Source: Firmicutes bacterium UBA6132
Lineage (GTDB): Bacteria > Bacillota_A > Clostridia > Tissierellales > Sedimentibacteraceae
DNA: 21,300 nt
Direction: 5' to 3'
Assembly (NCBI GenBank): GCA_002435835.1
Contig: DIVM01000166.1
Coordinates: 1-21,300, forward strand
Below, piece by piece: positions 7,386 through 14,018 of this stretch (its first letter is position 1; each line of letters starts with the position of its first letter). Position numbers and translations under genes: made by a program. The notes below the pieces were generated by a model. The model searched no databases. It had not been told where the DNA came from and saw nothing but the letters and a program-made list of their open reading frames with translations.

Positions 7386-7414
7386 TTGACTTATAATTAT
7401 CATTATGCTAAAAT
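7386..7414 (+). promoter_or_regulatory. Sigma-A-type promoter of the riboswitch transcript
   Basis: TTGACT (7386-7391), 17 bp, TAAAAT (7409-7414). The expected start near 7421 leaves about 35 bases before the aptamer. Confidence 0.7.
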
Positions 7415-7454
7415 AATTACAAATTTTTAAATCAATATTTAATTATATATTTAA

Positions 7455-7570
7455 GTTTTCTAGGGTTCCGCAGTTTGTAACTGGCAGGTCCGAGAGAAAA
7501 CACACAGTTAACTGTGTACACGGAAGGATAAAAGCCTGGGAGATTTTAATATTTCTATGGCTTTTTTTAT
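7455..7570 (+). ncRNA. Guanidine-I (ykkC class) riboswitch with terminator platform
   Basis: The conserved ykkC landmarks appear in order: CTAGGGTTCCG (7460-7470), GGTCCGAGAG (7487-7496), a variable hairpin (ACACAG/CTGTGT, 7502-7517), ACGGAAGGATAAAAGCC (7520-7536) and TGGGAGA (7537-7543). This fits the guanidine-sensing type 1 better than the ppGpp or PRPP subtypes, but I cannot run a covariance model. The expression platform is visible. AAAAGCC (7530-7536) can pair with GGCTTTT (7559-7565), followed by TTTAT, making an intrinsic terminator from the same bases used by the aptamer. Ligand binding should therefore turn the downstream B3/B4-domain gene on. Confidence 0.9.
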
Positions 7571-7595
7571 TTTATATTTTAGGAGAGGTGTTTTA

Positions 7596-8306
7596 ATGAA
7601 AAAATTTATTATTGAAGATGATTTTTGGGGTTTATTCCCAGATGCAAGAATTGGTGTTGTTGTTTGCTATGGTATAGATAACACTATAAAAGATGAAGAC
7701 AAATATAAGGACATGATTTATAATTCAGAAAAAGAAGCTTTAAAATATTTGCAAAATGCAGATTTTAGCTCCAACGAAGTTATAAAAGTATGGAGAGAGG
7801 CTTTTCAAAAATTTAAAACAAAGAAAGGCGCAAGGTCATCAATTGAGGCACTACTAAAGCGAGTACATAATGGGAACCATTTAGGAACAATTAATCCATT
7901 AGTTGATATTTATAACTCTATTTCATTAAGATATTCATTGCCCTGCGGTGGTGAAGATATCGATACATTTGTTGGGGATATAAGATTGACAAAAGCAATT
8001 GGAAATGAAAATTTTGTTACATTAGGAACGGATGAAAATGCTCCACCATATGAAGGTGAAATAGTTTACAAAGATAATGAAGGTGCAATTTGCAGGTGCT
8101 TTAATTGGCGTGAGTCAGTAAGAACAATGCTTACTGAAAATACAAAAAATGCATTTTTGTGTATTGAATTAGTTGATGAAAAAAGAACAGAGCAGTTTGA
8201 GAATGCTTTAAAAGATTTAGCAAAATTAGTTCAAGATAATTTAGGCGGAACATGTAAGGCTTCAATTCTTAATGTTAACAATAAAGAAGTATCGATAGAG
8301 TTTTAA
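7596..8306 (+). CDS. ctdA: Stand-alone B3/B4 tRNA-editing domain protein, probable canavanyl-tRNA(Arg) deacylase
   Basis: The product has 236 residues and consists essentially of one B3/B4 domain (PF03483), the editing domain of the PheRS beta subunit, with no synthetase core. Visible signature blocks are NPLVDIYNSISLRYSLPCGG, EDIDTFVGDIRLTKAIGNE and FNWRESVRTMLTENT. The start is ATG 7596 with AGGAGAGGTG just before it; an upstream in-frame ATG at 7557 lies inside the riboswitch terminator and is not a start. Stand-alone members shown to be CtdA hydrolyse canavanine wrongly attached to tRNA(Arg), and these genes are known to be often controlled by guanidine riboswitches, as here. The protein should be cytoplasmic. 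Specificity for canavanine rests on family and riboswitch context. The other possibility is editing of a different mischarged tRNA. Confidence 0.82.
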   Translation: MKKFIIEDDFWGLFPDARIGVVVCYGIDNTIKDEDKYKDMIYNSEKEALKYLQNADFSSNEVIKVWREAFQKFKTKKGARSSIEALLKRVHNGNHLGTINPLVDIYNSISLRYSLPCGGEDIDTFVGDIRLTKAIGNENFVTLGTDENAPPYEGEIVYKDNEGAICRCFNWRESVRTMLTENTKNAFLCIELVDEKRTEQFENALKDLAKLVQDNLGGTCKASILNVNNKEVSIEF

Positions 8307-8334
8307 TATAATGATTTAAAATCATCTAATGACT

Positions 8335-8363
8335 ATTACAGTTTATAGATTTCTGAATATAAT
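8335..8363 (+). promoter_or_regulatory. Probable sigma-A promoter for the DctP-fusion gene
   Basis: ATTACA (8335-8340), 17 bp, TATAAT (8358-8363). The -10 is perfect and the -35 is moderate. It implies separate transcription from the riboswitch-controlled gene upstream. Confidence 0.5.
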
Positions 8364-8401
8364 GTTATATAATTCATTTAAATATTAAGGAAGTGGTTGT
8401 A

Positions 8402-9712
8402 TTGTGTTATTATGATTTTAAATATTCAAATAATAGAATTTTTATATTAGGCTTTGATTCATTAACAAAAAATAAAATTCAAAATGGTTTTTTAGAATTA
8501 AAAATATTTTCATCAGACGGGACACCTATAGATAATGCAAATATAAGAGTATTTGAGGCTGATGGATTTAATGAGTATATAATAAATATCCATGCATTAG
8601 GATATTATCCGGTACAGTTTAATAATGTTCGATTTTATCCTAATTATGTATGCAAATTAAACGTCAATTTAATTCCTGTACAATCAAAATATCAAACATT
8701 AAATCTTGATCAAAGAATTAGTCGTCCATCATACGAAAACATAAAGATTTTCCAGACTGAATCAGAATTGCCTCAGGATGAAGTAAGGGAGCTTACAATG
8801 TCTTTAGGTATGGTAACTCCAAAGGATTCAGCATCTTATTTCTATGCAGAGAAATTTGCCGATGAAGTAAATAATTTAAGTGATGGCAAAATAAAAATAA
8901 ATATATATACAGATGCAAAATTAGGAGCAGACAGGCAGATGCTTCAAAACATATTGAATGATGGCAATATTGATTTAATAGTTCAAACTGTAGCCCCACA
9001 GGTTAGTTTCATGCCTAAATTGTCTGTATTTGATATGCCAATGGTTCACACTAATACAGATGATTTAAGAAATATAATTAATAATAAAGAATTTTATGAA
9101 AAAATCAGCAATATTTACAAAAACGGTGGCTATAAACTGTTGGGATTTTCTGATCCACGGTTCAAGCAGTTGACAACAAACAAGGAAATACAAAATATAG
9201 ATGATTTTAATGGAATTAAAATAAGAACAATTCAAAATAAAAACAATGAAGAGTTTTGGAAAGCACTTGGAGCAACGATAATACCGTTACCTATCGGTGA
9301 AATATACACGTCATTACGGCATGGATATATAGATTCTGCGGATAATCCATATGAAAATATAATTGTTTATAAATTATATGAGCAGCAAAAATATCTTATA
9401 AGAACTTCTCATTTGCCGCATTTAGTAAATCTCATAACGAGCGATAAGTATTACAACAGCTTAAGCCAAGCTGAAAAAGCTATAATTGATGAAGCTGCTG
9501 TTAATGCAACAGCATATGCTCGTGAAAAAGCAGATGAACTCTTGGAAGAAGCGAGAAAAACACTTGTTGATACTGGAATGACAATACTTGAACTGCCTGA
9601 TGAAACTAAACAATCAATGAGGTTAAAAGCATTACCTATAAATGAAACAATTCGTGAGTTAGTTGATGATGACGATTTAATAAATTTATATTTAGGAAAT
9701 GAACCTACGTAA
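8402..9712 (+). CDS. DctP-type TRAP solute-binding domain fused to an N-terminal small beta domain, no signal peptide
   Basis: The product has 436 residues. Residues about 28-93 look like a carboxypeptidase-regulatory/CNA-B-like beta sandwich: GFLELKIFSSDGTPIDNANI, then HALGYYPVQFNNVRFYP. Residues about 130-430 are a DctP/TRAP-type substrate-binding domain: ASYFYAEKFADEVNNLSDGK, KLGADRQML, GIKIRT with the ligand-carboxylate Arg (275), then LPIGEIYTSLRHGYIDSADN. Known DctP proteins are exported and hand organic acids to DctQM permeases. This one has no hydrophobic signal sequence and no permease genes beside it. The likely start is TTG 8402, 8 bases after AAGGAAG. The first domain type also occurs in clostridial spore and cell-wall proteins, so a ligand sensor or spore-associated binding protein is possible. 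The fusion appears continuous, with no frameshift. Confidence 0.75.
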   Translation: MCYYDFKYSNNRIFILGFDSLTKNKIQNGFLELKIFSSDGTPIDNANIRVFEADGFNEYIINIHALGYYPVQFNNVRFYPNYVCKLNVNLIPVQSKYQTLNLDQRISRPSYENIKIFQTESELPQDEVRELTMSLGMVTPKDSASYFYAEKFADEVNNLSDGKIKINIYTDAKLGADRQMLQNILNDGNIDLIVQTVAPQVSFMPKLSVFDMPMVHTNTDDLRNIINNKEFYEKISNIYKNGGYKLLGFSDPRFKQLTTNKEIQNIDDFNGIKIRTIQNKNNEEFWKALGATIIPLPIGEIYTSLRHGYIDSADNPYENIIVYKLYEQQKYLIRTSHLPHLVNLITSDKYYNSLSQAEKAIIDEAAVNATAYAREKADELLEEARKTLVDTGMTILELPDETKQSMRLKALPINETIRELVDDDDLINLYLGNEPT

Positions 9713-9740
9713 AATTTTAAGTAAACTTTATAAATATCTA

Positions 9741-9769
9741 TTGTTATAAACAAATAGGGGAATTATAAT
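9741..9769 (+). promoter_or_regulatory. Sigma-A-type promoter for the DUF1444 gene
   Basis: TTGTTA (9741-9746), 17 bp, TATAAT (9764-9769). Confidence 0.6.
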
Positions 9770-9878
9770 ATACTTAAGATACAAATGATAAATAGTTAAT
9801 ATATAAAACTAAATGTTTATAAAATAAACACACATAAAGGAGTACAATAAAATTCTAAGTTATAAAGAGTTTAAAAAT

Positions 9879-10598
9879 ATGATGCACAGTGAATTTGTGA
9901 AAAAGTATAACGGTGTTTCATTAGAGAAAGAGGAATTAAAAATTTCAGAAAATTATTTTGAAGTATCACTTGATTTGAAATTAGTATATAAAGATTATAA
10001 AGCAACTAAAAATTTTAAAATTGAAAATTATATGAAGTCATTTAATAAAGAACTTGATAAGACAAGGTTTAGAGTTGATTATAATAAAGTTTATCCGTTT
10101 ATAAGGCCAATTGGATTTGGTAAAGAAAGTCATGATAAATTATTAAGAGAAAATTTATTTCTAAATTTAGAAGTTTTATATGCAGTTGACTCAGGAGATA
10201 ATTTTAGATTTATATATGAATCAGATAATTATAATTTAAATGTATTAAAAGAAAGTTCAATTAAAAATCTTAATAAAACTTTTTCAGAAATTTCGAAAAT
10301 AGATATAAACTTTGAAGTTTATACAATTCCTGTACTAAATGTTTATTCTGCATCATATTTTCTTTTAGATAATATGAGAAAAGAAATAGAAAATAAAATA
10401 GGAAAAAACTATTTGTTTGCAATACCAAGTTCTTCAACAATTTTAATTTGCAAATATAATCCTTCAAATATAAACGTTTTAAAAGAACTGATGAAATATT
10501 GTAATAATACAGATAAGGTTTCTGAAAATATATATAAATATTTTAATGGTCAATATGATTATGCAGAAAAAAAAGAAATTTTTAAAATTATAAAATAA
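9879..10598 (+). CDS. DUF1444 (YtpQ-like) family protein
   Basis: From ATG 9879 the product has 239 residues, slightly short of B. subtilis YtpQ (about 270). Shared landmarks are YNKVYPFIRPIGFG (matching the family's IYPVIR-S/T-xxF), an LEVLYAVDSGDNFRFIYESD strand pair, the ENL-like SSIKNLNKTF, and the late AIPSSSTILIC strand. The protein should be soluble; the function is unknown. The start is uncertain. The best ribosome site, AGGAG at 9838-9842, fits a non-standard ATT at 9852, which would add ILSYKEFKN in frame. ATG 9879 has only the weak AAAGAG (9864-9869). The gene has its own promoter and a perfect terminator, so it is probably monocistronic. Confidence 0.72.
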   Translation: MMHSEFVKKYNGVSLEKEELKISENYFEVSLDLKLVYKDYKATKNFKIENYMKSFNKELDKTRFRVDYNKVYPFIRPIGFGKESHDKLLRENLFLNLEVLYAVDSGDNFRFIYESDNYNLNVLKESSIKNLNKTFSEISKIDINFEVYTIPVLNVYSASYFLLDNMRKEIENKIGKNYLFAIPSSSTILICKYNPSNINVLKELMKYCNNTDKVSENIYKYFNGQYDYAEKKEIFKIIK

Positions 10599-10605
10599 AC
10601 AACCA

Positions 10606-10650
10606 CCTTAAATTTTATTATATTACAAAAAAATAAAATTTAAGGTTTTT
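10606..10650 (+). terminator. Rho-independent terminator
   Basis: CCTTAAATTTTATT (10606-10619) and AATAAAATTTAAGG (10632-10645) form a perfect 14-bp stem followed by TTTTT. Confidence 0.9.
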
Positions 10651-10821
10651 ATATTTCATAATGTGTAGAGTTTAACAAAATGCTTTTCAAATAGTCAAAT
10701 AAATATATGTAATCATTATTTTATTTTGCAACAGTATTAAATCTAAAAGGAAAAAGAAGATATTCATTAATATAATAGCATGATTAAAGATTTTTAATAA
10801 ATAGAAATTAACAAACAAATA

Positions 10822-10850
10822 TTTACAAACGCTTTCCATTGTGTTATAAT
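10822..10850 (+). promoter_or_regulatory. Sigma-A promoter of the LysM protein gene
   Basis: TTTACA (10822-10827), 17 bp, TATAAT (10845-10850). Between the terminator at 10650 and this promoter I see only AT-rich DNA without features. Confidence 0.75.
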
Positions 10851-10904
10851 TGGAAAAGTAGGAATGTTTTGGTATATAATTTAAAGTTAATTGGGAGGAA
10901 GAAA

Positions 10905-11918
10905 ATGAAAAAAGCAATAAGTATTGTTTTATTAGTTGCATTAGTTTTTACTGCAATGGCAATTCCTGGTGTATCTGAAGTTGATGCTTTAACAACAGCA
11001 ACACCATATGTGCCAGAAACAACAGCACCTGCACCAACAAAAACATCTGCTCCAGCTCCAGTAACTCCTGCAAAAGTAGTTAATACAACTAACTTACCAG
11101 CAGGTAGTGTTTACACAGTTGTAAGCGGAGATGCGTTCTGGAAAATTGCAAATAAATTTAATATTTCAATTGATCAATTAGCTAAATTAAATCCACAAGT
11201 TAAAAATATCAACTTGATTTATGTTGGCGATAAATTAATCGTTAAAGCTACTCCAGTAGCGACTGCTCCTGCAACACCTGTTGTTATAGCACCAGCAGTA
11301 GTTACTAAAAAACTTTACCATGGATTTGGTGAAGCAGTTAACTACAGAGTTAGAGGAGAACAAAAAGACAATTTAAATATCACTACAGCAAGTGTTATAT
11401 TTGATCAAGATGGAAAAATTGTAGATTTAACTTGGGACGTTCTTGAAATTACATATGCTATGTTCCCAGGATGGTTAGATACTGCTGCAGCAACTGCAGA
11501 CCCAACTATTAAGGATGCATTTGTAAAAAGTATCGATGATGTATGGGAAACTAAAAGAGAAGAAGGCTACGACTATGATATGACTCATTTAAAATCAAAA
11601 GGCGCAGCTGACAACTTAACTAAAAAAGAATGGTTTGAACAACTTGATTTCTTTGAAGCTTATTTCAAAGGTAAAACAGTTGCTGAAGTAGAAGCTTGGA
11701 TGACAAAATATACTGACGCTGCTGGAAGACCATATAAAATGGCTTATCCTGACAAGTTAACTGATGCTGATAAAATAGTAGTATCTACTTTTACAGCAGC
11801 TGAAACTTCTATGCTTGTAGATGTTACTTCTAGCGCTACTATGTCACTTCAAGATGGTCACTCTCACTTCATAACAGCTTTAAAAGAAGCTTATGCAGCA
11901 AGAGAAGAAATAAAATAG
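10905..11918 (+). CDS. Secreted LysM protein with FMN-binding-like C-terminal domain
   Basis: The product has 337 residues. Residues 1-28 are a signal peptide (MKKAISIVLLVALVFTAMAI, probable cleavage after VDA). A Pro/Thr/Ala linker (30-67) leads to one LysM domain (69-113, YTVVSGDAFWKIANKFNISI to GDKLIV), which binds peptidoglycan. A second Pro/Ala/Val linker is followed by a 200-residue domain (136-337). That domain resembles clostridial FMN-binding-like extracellular repeats: SVIFDQDGKIVDLTWDVLEI, KREEGYDYDM, KEWFEQLDFFEAYFKGKTVA, and a final DVTSSATMS (306-314). The last echoes the S-G-A-T-x-T flavinylation motif of RnfG/NqrC, but SSATMS departs from it, so covalent FMN is doubtful. GGGAGGAAG precedes the ATG; the ATG at 10839 overlaps the promoter. 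Codon use is richer in GC than its neighbours, suggesting high expression. It probably sits in the cell wall. Confidence 0.8.
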   Translation: MKKAISIVLLVALVFTAMAIPGVSEVDALTTATPYVPETTAPAPTKTSAPAPVTPAKVVNTTNLPAGSVYTVVSGDAFWKIANKFNISIDQLAKLNPQVKNINLIYVGDKLIVKATPVATAPATPVVIAPAVVTKKLYHGFGEAVNYRVRGEQKDNLNITTASVIFDQDGKIVDLTWDVLEITYAMFPGWLDTAAATADPTIKDAFVKSIDDVWETKREEGYDYDMTHLKSKGAADNLTKKEWFEQLDFFEAYFKGKTVAEVEAWMTKYTDAAGRPYKMAYPDKLTDADKIVVSTFTAAETSMLVDVTSSATMSLQDGHSHFITALKEAYAAREEIK

Positions 11919-11942
11919 TTTGAATTTAATAAAACATTCCTC

Positions 11943-11992
11943 AAAAGTGTTGTATCAATATCTGTAATTAGATTTGAGGCAACACTTTTTTT
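11943..11992 (+). terminator. Terminator of the LysM gene
   Basis: AAAAGTGTTG (11943-11952) pairs with CAACACTTTT (11980-11989), followed by TTT. Confidence 0.8.
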
Positions 11993-11996
11993 AACA

Positions 11997-12035
11997 AAAA
12001 TTCCGTAGATTTTGTAAAATGCTACGGAATTTTTA
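11997..12035. terminator. Bidirectional terminator between converging genes
   Basis: AAAATTCCGTAG (11997-12008) pairs with CTACGGAATTTT (12022-12033). It is flanked by A on one side and T on the other and serves the LysM gene and the minus-strand gene ending at 12080. Confidence 0.85.
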
Positions 12036-12079
12036 TTATCTTAATTTAGATTTTTACGAAAGTATTATAGTCTTACTTT

Positions 12080-12439
12080 TTATACAGTAGTAACTTTACC
12101 GTTTTTGATTAATATACTCTTATTTTCGTTGTTTAATGATTCAATACCAAGTTTGTTCCCATTAATATAAAGGTTGCCAGTTTCATCTAATTTAATTTCA
12201 AATGGTTTTCCATCTAAATTGGCAAGTGCTCCATTAGCACCAAAAACATCATCAAATATAATTAAAGCACCTATTTGTACTAAAAATCCTTTATTATTAA
12301 TGCTTGTATTAATTGACTCTTTAACTTCATATTTAGTTTTTTCAATTTCTATTTCATTTTCTACTTCTTCTTTACACTTAGGTTTGCAATTGTTGTAATT
12401 TGATTCTTGATCATATTGGTTATTATTTTTTAGATACAT
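12080..12439 (-). CDS. Small protein of unknown function, probably spore-expressed
   Basis: The product has 119 residues. The N-terminal half is polar and charged (QYDQESNYNNCKPKCKEEVE, then several Glu/Lys repeats). Residues 50-70 form a hydrophobic segment with a Gly-rich turn (GFLVQIGALIIFDDVFGANG). The last 45 residues look like beta strands (FEIKLDETGNLYINGNKLGI, ILIKNGKVTTV). I do not recognise the family. ATG 12439 follows GGAGTGG closely and so is the start; the frame runs on upstream to 12823, but that extension overlaps a real gene on the other strand. A sigma-K-like promoter lies upstream, divergent from the one for the coat protein at 12666, so late mother-cell expression and a coat or exosporium location are likely. 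Confidence 0.65.
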   Translation of the reverse strand: MYLKNNNQYDQESNYNNCKPKCKEEVENEIEIEKTKYEVKESINTSINNKGFLVQIGALIIFDDVFGANGALANLDGKPFEIKLDETGNLYINGNKLGIESLNNENKSILIKNGKVTTV

Positions 12440-12500
12440 ATTACCACTCCGAAATAAAATTTTTAAAAATTTACAAGCCTTAAATATTACGCTTGTACAA

Positions 12501-12527
12501 TATAATATGCTATATGATAAAATATGT
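12501..12527 (-). promoter_or_regulatory. Sigma-K-like promoter (minus strand)
   Basis: Read on the minus strand: AC (12527-12526), 16 bp, CATATTATA (12509-12501), matching AC-N16-CATAnnnTA. It drives the small gene starting at 12439. Confidence 0.5.
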
Positions 12528-12579
12528 GTACAACCATGGATAAAATTTTCTACTTTGTAAAATAATATCAAATTTTGTA

Positions 12580-12606
12580 ACCAAACTCTTATGTCCACAT
12601 AATCTA
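12580..12606 (+). promoter_or_regulatory. Sigma-K-like promoter (plus strand)
   Basis: AC (12580-12581), 16 bp, CATAATCTA (12598-12606). It lies about 60 bp before the coat protein ATG at 12666. Confidence 0.55.
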
Positions 12607-12665
12607 TTATAAGAAATATATATAAAAGATATATATATATAAGTAGATATAAGGAGTATGATATC

Positions 12666-13016
12666 ATGTATAGAGAAGATAGATATGATGAAGATTTTTG
12701 TCCAGATTGTGGAAATGAAAATGCAGCTTGTGATACAGCTGAAATTAAAGAATTTTTAGAAGTTTGTGTTCCAGTTACAGTTGATCCTGATGTAGAAGTT
12801 GGAGATGTAATAGTAAGTACCATTGACGAACCATGTGTAAGACCAATTCCATGTGGTCATTGGAATAGAAATGGACTTTGCAAGTTTATTGTAACTCAGA
12901 AACTTTGTGTCCAATTCCCTATTACTTTTAAAGCAAGAGCAATACCAGACAATGGATTATCTACTGATTGCTGTGATAAAAATCATAGAAAATGTTGCAA
13001 AGAACATCACTATTAA
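12666..13016 (+). CDS. Cysteine-rich spore coat/exosporium protein
   Basis: The product has 116 residues. It begins with FCPDCGNENAACDT, a central beta region (VCVPVTVDPDVEVGDVIVST, CKFIVTQKLCVQFPITFKAR) and a Cys/His-rich tail (CCDKNHRKCCKEHHY). It has about a dozen Cys in all. The V-V-x-P-x-V-x-V-G and FxVTQKLCVxxPI elements recur in clostridial spore-surface proteins related to the SPOCS/DUF3794 fold. Cys and terminal His suggest disulfide cross-linking or metal binding in the coat; that is inference. AAGGAG precedes the ATG and a sigma-K-like promoter lies upstream. A strong terminator follows, so it is a single-gene unit. Confidence 0.75.
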   Translation: MYREDRYDEDFCPDCGNENAACDTAEIKEFLEVCVPVTVDPDVEVGDVIVSTIDEPCVRPIPCGHWNRNGLCKFIVTQKLCVQFPITFKARAIPDNGLSTDCCDKNHRKCCKEHHY

Positions 13017-13303
13017 TAAGAATTGTTTTATATATTAATTTAATTTTATTTGGGACATCCCCTTAACCTAAATAAAAAGCTCTGCCATGTCAATTCATAG
13101 CAGAGCTTTTTAGATTTCAAATTACTAAATTAATAAATTAATAAATCATAACCGCCAGCATGCCAGTGGTTATGATTTGTTAAAAGTAAGCTCAAGTGAA
13201 TTTTGAGGTTTTTCTTTTGATTTTAAAGAGGCTATCTCTTTTTTGAGACAGCCCCTTTCACTATATTTATATTTAAATTTAAATTTCTATTTCTTATCTT
13301 ATA
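13017..13303. terminator. Gene-free stretch with three hairpins (terminators)
   Basis: The first hairpin is AAAAAGCTCTGC (13074-13085) with GCAGAGCTTTTT (13100-13111); it is a bidirectional terminator after the coat gene. The second is AAATCATAACC (13143-13153) with GGTTATGATTT (13169-13179), enclosing a GC-rich loop and lacking a T-run. The third is AAAGAGGCTATCTC (13225-13238) with GAGACAGCCCCTTT (13245-13258), probably the end of the minus-strand gene that stops at 13304. Confidence 0.75.
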
Positions 13304-13843
13304 TTAGCAAGCACAAGAATTTGAACCGCAAGTTGAAATTGCGCCAAGTGTAGCGTTACTAATAGCTAAACCAACACCAATAGCAGTTTGAGCAGTAACA
13401 ACAAGTGTATACGTGCAGCAATCATCATTACAAGAATCACAATCACAAACGAAGAATGAGAATGTATTAGCTTCAGCAACTCCAACTGCTCTTGAATAGA
13501 TAAATGCAGGTCCTACAGGGACTGGTGCAAATTGATATTTGCATTGTTTAAATACTTGAAAACTTAAAGTTCCAGTAAAAGCTGTAGATACAAGGTTGCT
13601 TGTAAATTCAAGCTTTGTGCATGGATTCTTTAAGCAGGAAGTATCTAAAGTTAAGGAAGTAGCTGTAAAAGTGGTACCTATTCCTGCGTCTACAATAACA
13701 GGAATTGTTACTGAACCTGGGCAACTACATTTAATTATAGTTGGGCATATTGGTTTTTTTTCTTTTTTACCATAATCAGGTTCTTTTCTGTCTTTTTTAC
13801 AAGGTGAGTAATTATCATCATAATAAGTTGAATTTGAATTCAT
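13304..13843 (-). CDS. DUF4489 family spore-surface protein
   Basis: The product has 179 residues. A charged Asn/Lys-rich head (about 1-32) is followed by a beta-sandwich-like domain with the DUF4489 landmarks: IIKCSCPGSVTIPVIV, LTLDTSCLKNPCTKLEFTSN, TLSFQVFKQC, then FFVCDCDSCNDDCCTYTLVV near residues 130-150. The C-terminus is Cys- and Ser-rich (STCGSNSCAC). This clostridial family is usually encoded near spore coat genes; it has no known enzymatic role. The ATG at 13843 is used because GGAGG lies 8 bases upstream; the alternative ATG at 13858 overlaps that site. A sigma-K-like promoter sits about 80 bp upstream. Confidence 0.82.
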   Translation of the reverse strand: MNSNSTYYDDNYSPCKKDRKEPDYGKKEKKPICPTIIKCSCPGSVTIPVIVDAGIGTTFTATSLTLDTSCLKNPCTKLEFTSNLVSTAFTGTLSFQVFKQCKYQFAPVPVGPAFIYSRAVGVAEANTFSFFVCDCDSCNDDCCTYTLVVTAQTAIGVGLAISNATLGAISTCGSNSCAC

Positions 13844-13922
13844 AAATAAAGCCTCCATTTTAAATTTTAAATTATCATTTAGATAATCTAAGTATCATGT
13901 TATTTATTAAGTGTGTCTACTA

Positions 13923-13950
13923 TATATTATGCTCCTTTTGTATGGAATGT
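13923..13950 (-). promoter_or_regulatory. Sigma-K-like promoter of the DUF4489 gene
   Basis: Minus strand: AC (13950-13949), 17 bp, CATAATATA (13931-13923). Confidence 0.5.
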
Positions 13951-14018
13951 GAAGATAGTGTCCAAACTATTTTATTATCGATTAAAAGATTGATTGTGAA
14001 TAGCTAAATACTGTTTTA

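Noticed and set aside
7376..7387. Palindrome AACTATATAGTT upstream of the riboswitch promoter
   Set aside because: Short AT palindromes are frequent in DNA of this composition and nothing else supports an operator.
7557..7595. ATG at 7557 as the start of the B3/B4 protein
   Set aside because: It lies inside the riboswitch terminator stem and T-run and has no ribosome site; the ATG at 7596 has one.
8311..8325. ATGATTTAAAATCAT as a terminator of the B3/B4 gene
   Set aside because: It is a short palindrome without a usable loop or T-run.
8402..9712. A complete TRAP transporter locus
   Set aside because: No DctQ or DctM membrane genes are present and the binding protein lacks a signal peptide.
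12440..12823. Upstream extension of the minus-strand frame ending at 12080 (to a 247-residue protein)
   Set aside because: It runs through two promoters and over the coat gene at 12666; GGAGTGG directly precedes the ATG at 12439, and the extension is low-complexity Ser/Tyr/Ile.
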